NCBI RefSeq assembly: GCF_001690195.1
Contig: NZ_LZGM01000073.1
Coordinates: forward strand, 1 to 64,000
DNA length: 64,000 nucleotides
Origin: Gilliamella sp. wkB108
GTDB lineage: Bacteria > Pseudomonadota > Gammaproteobacteria > Enterobacterales > Orbaceae
Direction of reading: 5' to 3'
Part shown: piece by piece, positions 8,690-19,036 of the stretch
Numbering within the stretch: position 1 is the first letter of the stretch
How the letters are laid out: each line of letters starts with the position of its first letter
Notes under the pieces: generated by a model
Databases searched by the model: none
What the model saw: only the letters and a program-made list of their open reading frames with translations
What the model was told of the DNA's origin: nothing
Made by a program: the position numbers and the translations under genes

Positions 8690-9745
8690 GTGGTAAATCG
8701 CTATTATTCAAAAGTAATCATTATTGTTACTATTCTTTTTTTTACTATTTTTTCAGTTACAGCAAACCCAAATGATCAATCTGAAATTATGCAAAAATTT
8801 GGTGATATACCGCCGCCAGATGAAATAAACCGAGTATTGAGCTCGGGGCCTGTAGCGGATGTTATCTTATTGTCAGTAGCTCCCAATAAATTAGTGGGAT
8901 TATCATCTCTTTCATTGTCTCCCCAACAAAAGAAGTTTTTTTCGCCAGCTATTCAAAATCTTTCAATGACAGGTCGTTTAGCCGGTAGAGGGACAACCGC
9001 TTCTTACGAGAAAATTATCCAATTAACCCCCAACTTAATTGTTGATATTGGTAATATTACTCCAACCTATGTCGATCTTGCTAAGCAAGTTGAAAAGCAA
9101 ACTCGTATTCCTTATTTATTGATTAATGGAACGCTATCTAGTTCACCTCAGCAAATAAGACAATTGAGCCATATTTTAAATAACGATGAACAAGGTAATG
9201 CGTTAGCTGAATATGCAGAAAAAGTATTAAAACAGACTAAAAATATCGGTAATCTAACTAGTAACAATCAAGCCATCAAAGTGTATTCAGCAAGAGGACC
9301 TGATGGATTAGAAACGGGATTACGTGGATCGATTCACACGGAAGTCTTAGATTGGATTGGTGCTAAAAATGTTGCCGAACAATCTGGTAAAAATATCATA
9401 ACTCGCGTATCCATTGAACAGTTAATGATTTGGCAACCAGATGTAATCATTATTTCAGATCGTAATTTTTATGCTAAAGTGAAGAAAGATCCGTTATGGC
9501 AGCGTATTAATGCTGTAAAAGAAGGGCGCGTTTATTTAGCTCCTTCTCTTCCGTTTGGTTGGATTGATGGGCCTCCAAGTATTAATCGCTTAATGGGATT
9601 AAGCTGGTTAAGTTACATTCTATATCCACAAAATATGTCGAAAGAGCAATTTACAGCTAATATTGTTGAGTATTTCCAATTATTTTATAACTATCAACTA
9701 TCGTCAGATGAATTAGAACAAATTTTAACACCGGAACCATTGTGA
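8690..9745 (+). CDS. Metal-chelate ABC transporter, periplasmic binding protein
   Basis: A 351-aa protein of the FecB/BtuF (class III) binding-protein type with an N-terminal signal peptide ending near SVTA-NP. Helical-backbone features include LTPNLIVDIGNITPTYVDLA and, near the C-terminus, GWIDGPPSINRLMGLSWLSY. It captures a chelated metal in the periplasm for the adjacent permease. Substrate could be a ferric siderophore, another metallophore, or an oxyanion as for Haemophilus MolA. GTG start with GAGG 9-10 nt upstream. Stop overlaps the permease start by 4 nt (GTGA). Confidence 0.9.
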   Translation: MVNRYYSKVIIIVTILFFTIFSVTANPNDQSEIMQKFGDIPPPDEINRVLSSGPVADVILLSVAPNKLVGLSSLSLSPQQKKFFSPAIQNLSMTGRLAGRGTTASYEKIIQLTPNLIVDIGNITPTYVDLAKQVEKQTRIPYLLINGTLSSSPQQIRQLSHILNNDEQGNALAEYAEKVLKQTKNIGNLTSNNQAIKVYSARGPDGLETGLRGSIHTEVLDWIGAKNVAEQSGKNIITRVSIEQLMIWQPDVIIISDRNFYAKVKKDPLWQRINAVKEGRVYLAPSLPFGWIDGPPSINRLMGLSWLSYILYPQNMSKEQFTANIVEYFQLFYNYQLSSDELEQILTPEPL

Positions 9746-10728
9746 TCAAAAAAATAACACCATTTTTAATCCTAATGATTTTATTGATTATTGCCTTCTT
9801 TAGTGGAAAGCAGTTGTTCTCGGTTAGCGAGTTTTGTTCATCAATCCAACGAGTGATAACCGGTCAAAAATACACAGATCTAGATATTATTCTCTGGCAA
9901 ATACGGTTGCCTCGAATTTTAACTGCATTATTAGTTGGTGCTTCTCTATCTGTTGCAGGTAGTACCTATCAAGGGATGTTTAAAAACCCGTTAGTATCTC
10001 CGGATATTTTAGGTGTATCAGTGGGGGCTAGTCTTGGTGCAGTAATAGCCATTTATTTTAATTTATCTATCTTTGGCATCCAAATTTGTGCATTTTTATT
10101 TGGTTTTATTACCGTACTATTGGTGTATGTCATTGCTCAACTAACTAAGCGACTAGAACCTATTTTGGCGATGGTACTTGCTGGTATATCAATATCCGCA
10201 GTATTGGCCTCAGCCATATCATTAATTAAATTATTGGCTGATCCTTATAGCCAATTGACCACAATCACATTTTGGATGATGGGGTCTTTAACCATGGCAA
10301 CAATGAGTGATTTGTATGTTGTGGCTCCAATTATTCTAATCTGCTTAGTGCCTCTATTTTTACTCCGTTGGCGAATGAACTTAATGAGTCTAGATGATGA
10401 AGAGATATCAACGCTTGGTATAAATATTCGTTATTTGCGCATTATTTTTATTTTGATTGCTACTTTGATTACCTCAGCTACCGTTTCAATCACGGGTATT
10501 ATTGGTTGGATAGGGTTGGTTATTCCTCATTTAGCTCGTTTATGGCAAGGGCCTGATTTTCGTCATTTATTGCCCACTTCAATATGCTTAGGTGCAGGTT
10601 TTCTATTAGTCACTGATACCATTGCAAGGTCAGCATTTCCAATTGAATTGCCATTAGGAATATTAACGGCTTTTATTGGTGCTCCTTTCTTTTTAGGGTT
10701 GTTAATTAAAGGAAAAACAAAGGTATGA
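9742..10728 (+). CDS. Metal-chelate ABC transporter permease, FecCD family
   Basis: A 328-aa inner-membrane protein with about ten helices. Signature stretches are LWQIRLPRILTALLVGASLSVAG near the N-terminus, FKNPLVSPDILGVSVGASLG, and SITGIIGWIGLVIPHLARLW, all typical of BtuC/FecCD permeases. GTG start inside a GTGA overlap with the binding-protein gene and an ATGA overlap with the ATPase gene show a tightly coupled operon. Confidence 0.93.
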   Translation: MIKKITPFLILMILLIIAFFSGKQLFSVSEFCSSIQRVITGQKYTDLDIILWQIRLPRILTALLVGASLSVAGSTYQGMFKNPLVSPDILGVSVGASLGAVIAIYFNLSIFGIQICAFLFGFITVLLVYVIAQLTKRLEPILAMVLAGISISAVLASAISLIKLLADPYSQLTTITFWMMGSLTMATMSDLYVVAPIILICLVPLFLLRWRMNLMSLDDEEISTLGINIRYLRIIFILIATLITSATVSITGIIGWIGLVIPHLARLWQGPDFRHLLPTSICLGAGFLLVTDTIARSAFPIELPLGILTAFIGAPFFLGLLIKGKTKV

Positions 10729-11483
10729 GTAACCTTATAGAACTAAAAAATGTGACCATTGGTTATACTGATCGGTTAATAGCTACTCACTTAAATCTTT
10801 GTTTACAAGATCAGCAGATTGTTTGTCTACTTGGCGCTAATGGTTGCGGTAAAACAACATTATTAAAAACGATTCTAGCTATTTTACCCCTCAAGGCTGG
10901 GCAAATTTTTATTAATCAAATACCATTAGCACAATGGTCTAAAAGGGCATTGGCTCAGTTTATCGCTTATGTTCCACAAACACATAATTTTGTTTTTCCC
11001 TTTACAACGCAAGAAATGATATTAATGGGGCGATCAATGCATCTTAATTGGTATAGTGTACCCAGTAAAAAAGATCTTGAAATAGCTCAACAATGTATGG
11101 CAAGGGTAGGGATAAGCCATTTGCAAAGTAGAACATATAGCCGTTTAAGTGGGGGAGAGAAGCAATTAGTGTTAATTGCTCGAGCATTAGCACAACAACC
11201 GACGATATTAATTATGGATGAACCTACGGCCAGTTTAGATTATGGTAATCAAATCCGTGTATTAGAATTGATTAAATCATTTCGTCAACAAGGTTTAACT
11301 ATTTTGCTGACAATGCATCAACCGGAGCATGTATTTGATATATCTGACAGAGTGATATTATTTGATCAAGGAAAAATTTTAGCTGATGATACCCCTGCAA
11401 CGTGCTTAACCATCGATAATTTATCAAAAATATATTCTTTGGATAAAAGTATTATTAGCAAAAATTTGCGGTTTATAAAATGA
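10725..11483 (+). CDS. Metal-chelate ABC transporter ATP-binding protein
   Basis: A 252-aa ATPase. Walker A is GANGCGKTT (about residues 37-45), the signature LSGGEKQLVLIARAL, Walker B ILIMDEPTASLDYG and the switch His is in TMHQPEH. It powers the FecCD-type permease encoded just upstream, with which it overlaps by 4 nt. The methyltransferase gene follows after 40 bp. Confidence 0.93.
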   Translation: MSNLIELKNVTIGYTDRLIATHLNLCLQDQQIVCLLGANGCGKTTLLKTILAILPLKAGQIFINQIPLAQWSKRALAQFIAYVPQTHNFVFPFTTQEMILMGRSMHLNWYSVPSKKDLEIAQQCMARVGISHLQSRTYSRLSGGEKQLVLIARALAQQPTILIMDEPTASLDYGNQIRVLELIKSFRQQGLTILLTMHQPEHVFDISDRVILFDQGKILADDTPATCLTIDNLSKIYSLDKSIISKNLRFIK

Positions 11484-11523
11484 GAGTAATCGGTAATGAA
11501 TAACAACAGGAAAATGATTAACT

Positions 11524-12354
11524 ATGAGAGATATACAATCTATTTACGATATTGATTTTGCATCCTTATATCGAACTCATGCTAGTTTAACATTAAGACA
11601 AAATAAAAAGCAGTCCGATTGGGATGCAAGAGCGCCTAGGATGAGGGAAAATGGTGGCAGCTGTTCAAATAGTAATTACATTCGTGATTTTGTGGCTAAA
11701 ATGGATCTGACCCATGCGAAAACATTATTAGATGTTGGTTGTGGTGGCGGTGCAATTTCGTTAAGTGTGGCACCAAAGCTTCAGCAAGTATACTCCTTAG
11801 ATTTTAGCTCGAAAATGCTGGACGTGGTCACAGAACGCGCACAACAATTAAATATTCATAATAATACTAATATATTACGAGCTTGGGAGGATTCATGGGA
11901 TGACATTCCCGAATGTGATATTTGTGTGTCATCGCGGTCATCTATGGTGGCAGATCTTGAACCAGCCTTAGCAAAATTAAACGCTAAAGCAAAAAAAGCT
12001 GTCTATATGACTATGACAGTTGATAAGGACTTTATTCAACGAGATATACTAACAGCAATTGGTCGTGATGGTATTGGTTTTCCAACTTATATTTATGCGG
12101 TTAACTTACTCTATCAACAAGGATATCAAGTTTCGGTCGATTTCCTTAATACTGAGCCATTAATCAATCCAATGCCAGTAGATGATGAAAAAAGCTTCAT
12201 TGATTCAGTGATTTGGTCTATTGGCGACTTGAATGAACATGAACTTGAACGCTTAAAGTATTACTACCAAAAAAATAAAGATCATTTAATATCAGGCGGT
12301 AATAAAAATCGGACATGGGCATTTTTAGCATGGAATCCCTCACAAAAGAGATAG
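11524..12354 (+). CDS. Class I SAM-dependent methyltransferase linked to metal uptake
   Basis: The 276-aa protein contains SAM motif I LLDVGCGGGAISL (about residues 68-80) and the acidic end of beta-2 in VYSLDFSSKML. The usual post-I and motif II regions are present. It follows the ABC transporter genes and is convergent with the TonB receptor, so it probably serves the same metal-chelate system, for example by modifying or releasing the ligand. That role is inference. No other biosynthetic gene for a metallophore is nearby. Confidence 0.85.
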   Translation: MRDIQSIYDIDFASLYRTHASLTLRQNKKQSDWDARAPRMRENGGSCSNSNYIRDFVAKMDLTHAKTLLDVGCGGGAISLSVAPKLQQVYSLDFSSKMLDVVTERAQQLNIHNNTNILRAWEDSWDDIPECDICVSSRSSMVADLEPALAKLNAKAKKAVYMTMTVDKDFIQRDILTAIGRDGIGFPTYIYAVNLLYQQGYQVSVDFLNTEPLINPMPVDDEKSFIDSVIWSIGDLNEHELERLKYYYQKNKDHLISGGNKNRTWAFLAWNPSQKR

Positions 12355-12400
12355 AGAACCATTTTTTACCACTATAAAAAGATATGATTAACCTTTACAG

Positions 12401-12440
12401 ATTTATTTCATCATGATCAATATTTCATGATGAAATAAAT
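12401..12440. terminator. Bidirectional terminator-like inverted repeat
   Basis: A perfect 16-bp stem (ATTTATTTCATCATGA and its complement) encloses an 8-nt loop between the convergent methyltransferase and TonB receptor genes. The stem is AT-rich and contains the T tracts itself, so it can serve both strands. Confidence 0.65.
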
Positions 12441-12464
12441 GATTATCGACTTTATCTCTATTTT

Positions 12465-14420
12465 TTAATAATTATACTCAAAACCTAACCAAAAATTACG
12501 ACCTTCTTCTATGTAACCATTTGTAAATTGATAAGATTTATCGAAGATGTTATTAACGGCAATATGGGTAGAAAGTTCCTTATTGAAACGATATTCTATT
12601 CGTAGATCTGTTTTGCCAAATCCAGCTACTTTTTCGTTGCTATCACTGTAATTATAACTGGAATAACGTAGATCTTGCATGATAGTTATATCCATCGAAT
12701 CAGTTGGACTGAAATCTATCCAAGAATACAATTTATGTTTTGGTAAACCTTCAACATGATCTATTTTTTTCGGGTTACTATAAATATAACCATAATTAGT
12801 ACCCACTTTCATCCATGAAGTAACATCACCTTTTATACTTAAATCTATACCATAAAAATTAACAATTCCGCTATTTTGATTCTGAAAAAATGGTTGCCCA
12901 TTTTTTATTACTGTATGAGCCAAAATAGCATCATTAATGTGGTTATAATAGAGACTAGCCTGATATCCCCATTGTTTATTAAGATTACCGTCATAGGTTA
13001 AATCTAATGTTAAAGCTCGTTCTGGTTTTAAATCGGGATTCACTATTCCAAGCGAATTATCTTTTGGTTTCTGAGTCGTATAACGCTCTTTCTGGGTAGG
13101 AAAGCGACTACGGTCAGAAAGTGAAAAACGTAATAAATCATCATTATCAAATTGGTATTTTACTAACATTTCCCAATTGAAAGCCTGTTGGTCGTTATCC
13201 TGTGATTTTTCATTAGTTTTTTTGCTATTGCGCCAATCATAGCCTATTGCTGCGACTACCTCTAAAGGAGGTGTAACTGACCATTGATATTCAGTTGCTA
13301 CTGAATAAGTGCGATCTTTATAATGTAACCAGCTACCACCGCGTTTACTTTGTGCTTGATGCACATCATCTTTCCAATGAGCTGAAAAAGATAATACATC
13401 TGTTTCACGCATATCAATACCTAATTGTAGTGAGGCTCCATTGCTATAGTCATCATAATGACTATAATCTGGCGCTAAAGTAGTATTCTTCTTATACATT
13501 AATAAGGTATTAATAAATTTATCGTGGAAAAAACGGCTTTGTAAATTGATTTTATCTGTTAATTGTGTAATACCATTATAATAAAAACTTTCTTTGTTAT
13601 AATCAGGCCATTTCCAATAACGATATTTACCTTTGCTTACACCTACAGTTGGCGGACTATCTTTATTATTGTCTTGTTTAGAATAGGTAAAAATATATTG
13701 ATCAAGTTCGCGTGGGGTCAAACCGATTTTTATCATGCCTTGTTTATCATCGGATGATGAGTTGTAACGTCGACCATTAGCGCCAGCGTTTTTGTTGTTA
13801 TCATAGTCGGTAGGCAATCCCCAAAAGCGTTGCTTGTATTGACTACCGCTAAATTGTAAAAAACCAATATCATTACTTACACTCAATCGCGCACTACCGT
13901 TATAGGCATTGTCTGCACTACGAGCAAATCCTTCGCTATAAGCGATTTTAGCTTCAAAGGGTTTCGATGGTACTATTGTTGATAAATTAATTGCACCGCC
14001 CATTAAGTTAGGACCTTGTAATAAGGAAACATAGCCTTTACTGACTTCAATGTTAGCAAGTTCACTCGTCATAAATCGACCAAGATCTAAATTGCCATCA
14101 TAAGGAACGTAGATAGGGATACCATCAAGAAAAATAGGTACTTGTCGGCTATCAAAACCTCGTAATCTAATCGTTAACTCATTCCGATTCCCTGATTTAT
14201 CAAGAATTGCGCCTGGCATAGTACTAATTGCTGTTGCAGCATTGTTTTTATTACGGGATTGCATCTGAGACTGCGTGATGACGTCTGGATTCATTGCTTT
14301 CGTGCTTCCCCAAATATTCATCACCTCAATATTTTTCACTTTTGTATCTTCATCAGCAAAAACAATAGCAGGGGTTACACATAGTATCATGATATAAATT
14401 GATGTTTTTTTCATAGTCAT
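12465..14420 (-). CDS. TonB-dependent outer-membrane receptor
   Basis: A 651-aa receptor with signal peptide (MKKTSIYIMILCVTPAIVFA). The plug domain covers about residues 35-150: IEVMNIWGS near the TonB-box end, ISTMPGAILDKSG, LTIRLRGFDSRQVPIFLDGI, then LLQGPNLMGGAINLST. The barrel follows and ends in an aromatic residue (FEYNY), as needed for insertion by BAM. It is convergent with the FecBCD-type operon and presumably admits the same metal chelate. ATG at 14414 is an equally good start. Size and plug are complete; ligand unknown. No strong Fur box was seen upstream. Confidence 0.92.
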   Translation of the reverse strand: MTMKKTSIYIMILCVTPAIVFADEDTKVKNIEVMNIWGSTKAMNPDVITQSQMQSRNKNNAATAISTMPGAILDKSGNRNELTIRLRGFDSRQVPIFLDGIPIYVPYDGNLDLGRFMTSELANIEVSKGYVSLLQGPNLMGGAINLSTIVPSKPFEAKIAYSEGFARSADNAYNGSARLSVSNDIGFLQFSGSQYKQRFWGLPTDYDNNKNAGANGRRYNSSSDDKQGMIKIGLTPRELDQYIFTYSKQDNNKDSPPTVGVSKGKYRYWKWPDYNKESFYYNGITQLTDKINLQSRFFHDKFINTLLMYKKNTTLAPDYSHYDDYSNGASLQLGIDMRETDVLSFSAHWKDDVHQAQSKRGGSWLHYKDRTYSVATEYQWSVTPPLEVVAAIGYDWRNSKKTNEKSQDNDQQAFNWEMLVKYQFDNDDLLRFSLSDRSRFPTQKERYTTQKPKDNSLGIVNPDLKPERALTLDLTYDGNLNKQWGYQASLYYNHINDAILAHTVIKNGQPFFQNQNSGIVNFYGIDLSIKGDVTSWMKVGTNYGYIYSNPKKIDHVEGLPKHKLYSWIDFSPTDSMDITIMQDLRYSSYNYSDSNEKVAGFGKTDLRIEYRFNKELSTHIAVNNIFDKSYQFTNGYIEEGRNFWLGFEYNY

Positions 14421-15150
14421 TCGCTATGTATTTATTTATATAACGGTAATAAATTAAACCATTAAAAATATGTATTATCAACTATTATGTGAATTTTGGC
14501 TGTATTTTGTCCATTTACACATAAAACAGTAATCCTCCCCAATAAAGATAATCACCATAACGTTTATTTTTTCTTATTTTTTAGAATAAAGCCTTCCAAA
14601 TTTAATACACCAATAACGAATAGGTTCATAAGTAACAGAAATGCCTTTTTGCATCATGATCAGTTAAATATCGCGATGGCTTAACGTAAAGTGATAATAG
14701 CGTCAGACACAATGACTAATAATAGATGCAGGATAACGATGACGTTGATAGATTTTGCAGGAGTTTCATCTTTATGATTATACAAAAGAATAGTTAACTT
14801 GACCGTATCCACATATGGATAATATAGGGCTGAATTTTGTCTCAGGATAAACTAGATCAATTGCATTAGGTATGTGGTCTATAAAGAATGTGAGATCACA
14901 TTGATCTCTTTATTAAAGTTACTTTAAGTTGCAGACTCATCGACTGCCGTTAGCGAGAAAAAGAGGGGGGATGCTAGGGATACCCCGTCCCCCCAATATA
15001 ACACCTGAATTTTCATTGGTGCTAGCAATGTAATAAAGTTGCTTGAAGATTTATCTCAGTTGGCAAAAAAAGAAATAGGAAACGCAGAGCTTAGCCCTGC
15101 ATCCCAGAAGATCTTAATCCATGCACTTGAATGTAGAACGCGCAAATGAA
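14421..15150. other. 730-bp intergenic region with dense hairpins
   Basis: Lies upstream of the TonB receptor and downstream of the phosphoglucosidase gene. It contains the hairpin GAGATCA/TGATCTC (about 14891-14909, with partly paired flanks ATAAA/TTTAT), overlapping palindrome AATGTGA/TCACATT (14887-14902), the GC-rich hairpin at 14965-14994, and CATTG/CAATG (15014-15030). A 46-codon open frame without ATG (15009-15149, plus) abuts the end of the phosphoglucosidase gene. No full gene was recognised. Confidence 0.5.
14965..14994 (+). other. GC-rich hairpin of unknown role
   Basis: GGGGGGA pairs with TCCCCCC and an inner GGG/CCC pair lies in the loop. This is extreme for the AT-rich background and lacks a T tract after it, so it is not a standard terminator. 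The eight bases TTAGCGAG at 14951-14958 (within CCGTTAGCGAG) just before it resemble the branch-site region of retron msr RNA, but no a2 partner or reverse transcriptase was found. Confidence 0.4.
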
Positions 15151-16482
<1,332 letters not shown>

Positions 16483-16497
16483 TTATACCTTTTATTG

Positions 16498-18051
16498 TTA
16501 CTCTAATTTACCTAGTTCTTGATCAACAAGATTACGTATTTCATTAATTTTCATACCATAGACAATTTGAATATGATTACTCTTTTTGACAATACCGGCA
16601 GCACCCGTATCTTTTAATTTACTCTCATCGATTAACGTATCATCTTTAATATCAACGCGTAATCGTGAAAAACAATTTTCGACCAAAATGATATTGCTTT
16701 CTCCACCCAAAGCCGACACAATCATTTGACCAATTAAGGCCTTTTCTTCCGTTGTGACCAATGGCTTATCCTCGATCATTTCTGAACTATCAGAATTTTC
16801 TTCTCTTCCTGGTGTTCTTAGTTTCATTTTGAGAATGATAAACTTTGAAACAAAATACATAACGGATGTTTCTGTTACACCTAATAATACAAAGACAGGC
16901 CAATTAGTTCTTCCGACGCCGGTTGGTATGTTATAGATAAGGAAGTCTATAATTCCATTTGTAGCACATACGCGTACATTAAAAATATCGGCTAACATTT
17001 GGAATGTACCGTCTATAAGCGAATAAATAACCCAAAGTAATGGAGCACAGAATATAAATAGAAATTCAAATGGTTCGGTGATCCCGACTAATAATGAAAC
17101 TAAAACAACTGGTAATAAGATGACCTTTAGTTTTTGTTTATTTTCCGGCAATGCAGTTTTATAAAATGCATAAGCAACACCTGCAACACCAAAAATCTTC
17201 ACCATACCAAAAGTTAAGAAACGGGCAGAACTATCTAGTGTCGTGATAGTTGCATCGGCCATTTCTGCCAAAAATATAGGTTTGGCACCTATAACGATTT
17301 GACCATCGATTAACATCTGTCCACCAATAGAGGTATAAACAAAAGGTGACCAGATTAAATGGTGTAAGCCTGTAGGAATAAGAAATCTATTTAGAAAACC
17401 ATAAATAAAAACACCTGCAGCACCAATAGATTCCATCAAGCTAATTAGAGAGCTAATACCCAACGCGACAATTGGCCAGAAATAAGTTATAAAAATAGAG
17501 AAACAGGCAACAATTGGAATCATAACAATTAGGACAAATTTGCTGTTTCCGTAAATAGAAAAGGCGCCTTTAAATTCTTTATTAATAAATTTATTATGAA
17601 CACTGGCAATAATTACGCCCAAAATAATGCCAAGGAATACACCCATATCGATAACTTGAAAGCCTAAAACAACCACTTGACCTGTACCATATAATGACGA
17701 GTTATTTTTCCCTTCGACAAGAAGATCTGTCACTTGTAACCAAGCATTGTTAGACGCGAGATACATAAAGTAAGATAGTGCAGCAACAAATACAGCATCT
17801 GCTTTCCTTGTTTTTGCCATGCCTGATGCAATACCTAAACAGAAGAAAAAGCTTAGATTATTCATAATAACCCACATCATACTGGCGATATATTTTCCAA
17901 AAATATAAACGTAGCTTTCTGGCTCTATCCATGATTTATTGGAAAGAACACTCATTAAAGCAATGAGCAATCCAACTATCGGTAGGAATAATACAGGACC
18001 AATCATCGATTTAGAAAATAATTGTAATTTATTCAAAATATTATCTCTCAT
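16498..18051 (-). CDS. PTS transporter EIICB, alpha-glucoside type
   Basis: The 517-aa protein has an N-terminal EIIC membrane domain of the glucose superfamily (VLFLPIVGLLIALMSVL; the motif GITEPFEFLF at about residue 330) and a C-terminal EIIB domain with the phosphorylated cysteine Cys460 in VENCFSRLRV. There is no EIIA domain, so it should use the glucose EIIA (Crr), like GlvCB and MalX. With the CDMP-type GH4 enzyme downstream, an alpha-glucoside such as maltose or isomers is the expected sugar. AAGGAAG ribosome site before ATG at 18051. Transcribed away from a GntR-type regulator. Confidence 0.92.
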   Translation of the reverse strand: MRDNILNKLQLFSKSMIGPVLFLPIVGLLIALMSVLSNKSWIEPESYVYIFGKYIASMMWVIMNNLSFFFCLGIASGMAKTRKADAVFVAALSYFMYLASNNAWLQVTDLLVEGKNNSSLYGTGQVVVLGFQVIDMGVFLGIILGVIIASVHNKFINKEFKGAFSIYGNSKFVLIVMIPIVACFSIFITYFWPIVALGISSLISLMESIGAAGVFIYGFLNRFLIPTGLHHLIWSPFVYTSIGGQMLIDGQIVIGAKPIFLAEMADATITTLDSSARFLTFGMVKIFGVAGVAYAFYKTALPENKQKLKVILLPVVLVSLLVGITEPFEFLFIFCAPLLWVIYSLIDGTFQMLADIFNVRVCATNGIIDFLIYNIPTGVGRTNWPVFVLLGVTETSVMYFVSKFIILKMKLRTPGREENSDSSEMIEDKPLVTTEEKALIGQMIVSALGGESNIILVENCFSRLRVDIKDDTLIDESKLKDTGAAGIVKKSNHIQIVYGMKINEIRNLVDQELGKLE

Positions 18052-18143
18052 ACTATACTTCCTTTAAAATATTACACTTCCTATAAAATCGTTCTTTTTA
18101 TTATTGTTATGATTTAATGATGTGTTTATTTTTAGATAAAAGT

Positions 18144-18149
18144 ATTATC
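18144..18149 (-). promoter_or_regulatory. Predicted -10 box for the alpha-glucoside PTS operon
   Basis: GATAAT on the minus strand starts about 32 bp downstream of the centre of the CRP site at 18172-18191. That places CRP near -42, the class II activation position, so no good -35 is needed. Inferred from spacing only. Confidence 0.4.
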
Positions 18150-18171
18150 GACTTACAGTAAATTAATCAAG

Positions 18172-18191
18172 AACGTGATTTATATCACGTT
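18172..18191. promoter_or_regulatory. Predicted CRP site between PTS operon and regulator
   Basis: A near-perfect palindrome, AACGTGAT, TTAT, ATCACGTT, matching the core GTGA-N6-TCAC of CRP sites. It lies 120 bp upstream of the PTS gene and 144 bp upstream of the divergent GntR-type gene. Catabolite control of an alpha-glucoside operon is expected. Confidence 0.75.
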
Positions 18192-18334
18192 TTTTTTCAG
18201 CCATTAGAAATACATTTTTCGATAATTTCATATATGAGTGATAGTGTTACTATAGTAATTTATTTTTTATATTGAAAATTCAACTAATTAAAGTAAAATA
18301 AATTGATTTAAATAGATATATAAGAGATCTAAAA

Positions 18335-19036
18335 GTGATATATATTAAAATTGCGAATGAACTGAAAGTAAGGATCAATGATGACAGCTTTAAGATAGGT
18401 GATACCTTGCCGAGTGAGAAAGTTCTCGCTAAAGAATTTAATGTATCAATAATGACAATCAGAAAAGCTCTTGCCATTCTTCAACAAGAGATGATCATTG
18501 TGAAAAAACATGGTAGTGGTTCTTATATTCAGAAAAAAATGAATTTTTCAGGTGGCGAACTTGATGGTTTTAAAAAACAAATGGATGATATTGGGTGTCA
18601 AAATTATCAAAATAAGGTCATCGACTTTCGTATTATTAGTTGCCCGTTCAATATCGCCAATCATCTGAAAATTGCGGCGGATGAAAAAATCTATTTTGTT
18701 AAAAGATTGAGATTAATAAATAATTCGCCGGTATTAATTGAAGATAGCTATATTCCAGTTAACCTCTTTCCTTATTTAAGTGTTGGACATTTAGAAAAAT
18801 CAAAATTTTCTTACTTTAAGGAAAATTGTAATATTGAAATAACTAAAAGCCTAAGATGGTTCACTCCTGCGATTGCCACTACAGAACAAGTAGATCTACT
18901 AAAAATTGAACGTAATTCATTATTACTTAGAATTCAATCAATTAATTATTCTCAACACAATAAAATTGTCGAATTATCTGTTATTCACCAAGATACAAAC
19001 AAATATAATGTGAAACGTTATGTTGAAAGACGATAG
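18335..19036 (+). CDS. GntR-family regulator with UTRA domain
   Basis: A 233-aa regulator. Residues 1-70 are a GntR winged helix (YIKIANELKVRINDD, LPSEKVLAKEFNVSIMTIRK). The rest is a UTRA/chorismate-lyase-like ligand domain (VKRLRLINNSPVLIEDSYIP, then LRIQSINYSQHNKIVELSV). It is divergent from the alpha-glucoside PTS operon and most likely represses it until a phosphorylated sugar binds, as for TreR/GlvR-like proteins. GTG start at 18335; ribosome site is weak. Confidence 0.88.
   Translation: MIYIKIANELKVRINDDSFKIGDTLPSEKVLAKEFNVSIMTIRKALAILQQEMIIVKKHGSGSYIQKKMNFSGGELDGFKKQMDDIGCQNYQNKVIDFRIISCPFNIANHLKIAADEKIYFVKRLRLINNSPVLIEDSYIPVNLFPYLSVGHLEKSKFSYFKENCNIEITKSLRWFTPAIATTEQVDLLKIERNSLLLRIQSINYSQHNKIVELSVIHQDTNKYNVKRYVERR

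Noticed and set aside
14420-14500. Fur box upstream of the TonB receptor
   Set aside because: The best 19-bp alignment (around TTGATAATACATA) agrees at only about 10-11 positions, which is chance level in AT-rich DNA.
14887-14902. CRP site at AATGTGA-TCACATT
   Set aside because: The two arms are separated by only 2 bp, whereas CRP needs 6 bp between TGTGA and TCACA.
14949-15100. Intact retron
   Set aside because: TTAGCGAG and a strong hairpin are present, but no complementary a2 arm follows within 150 bp, and no reverse transcriptase is encoded in the window.
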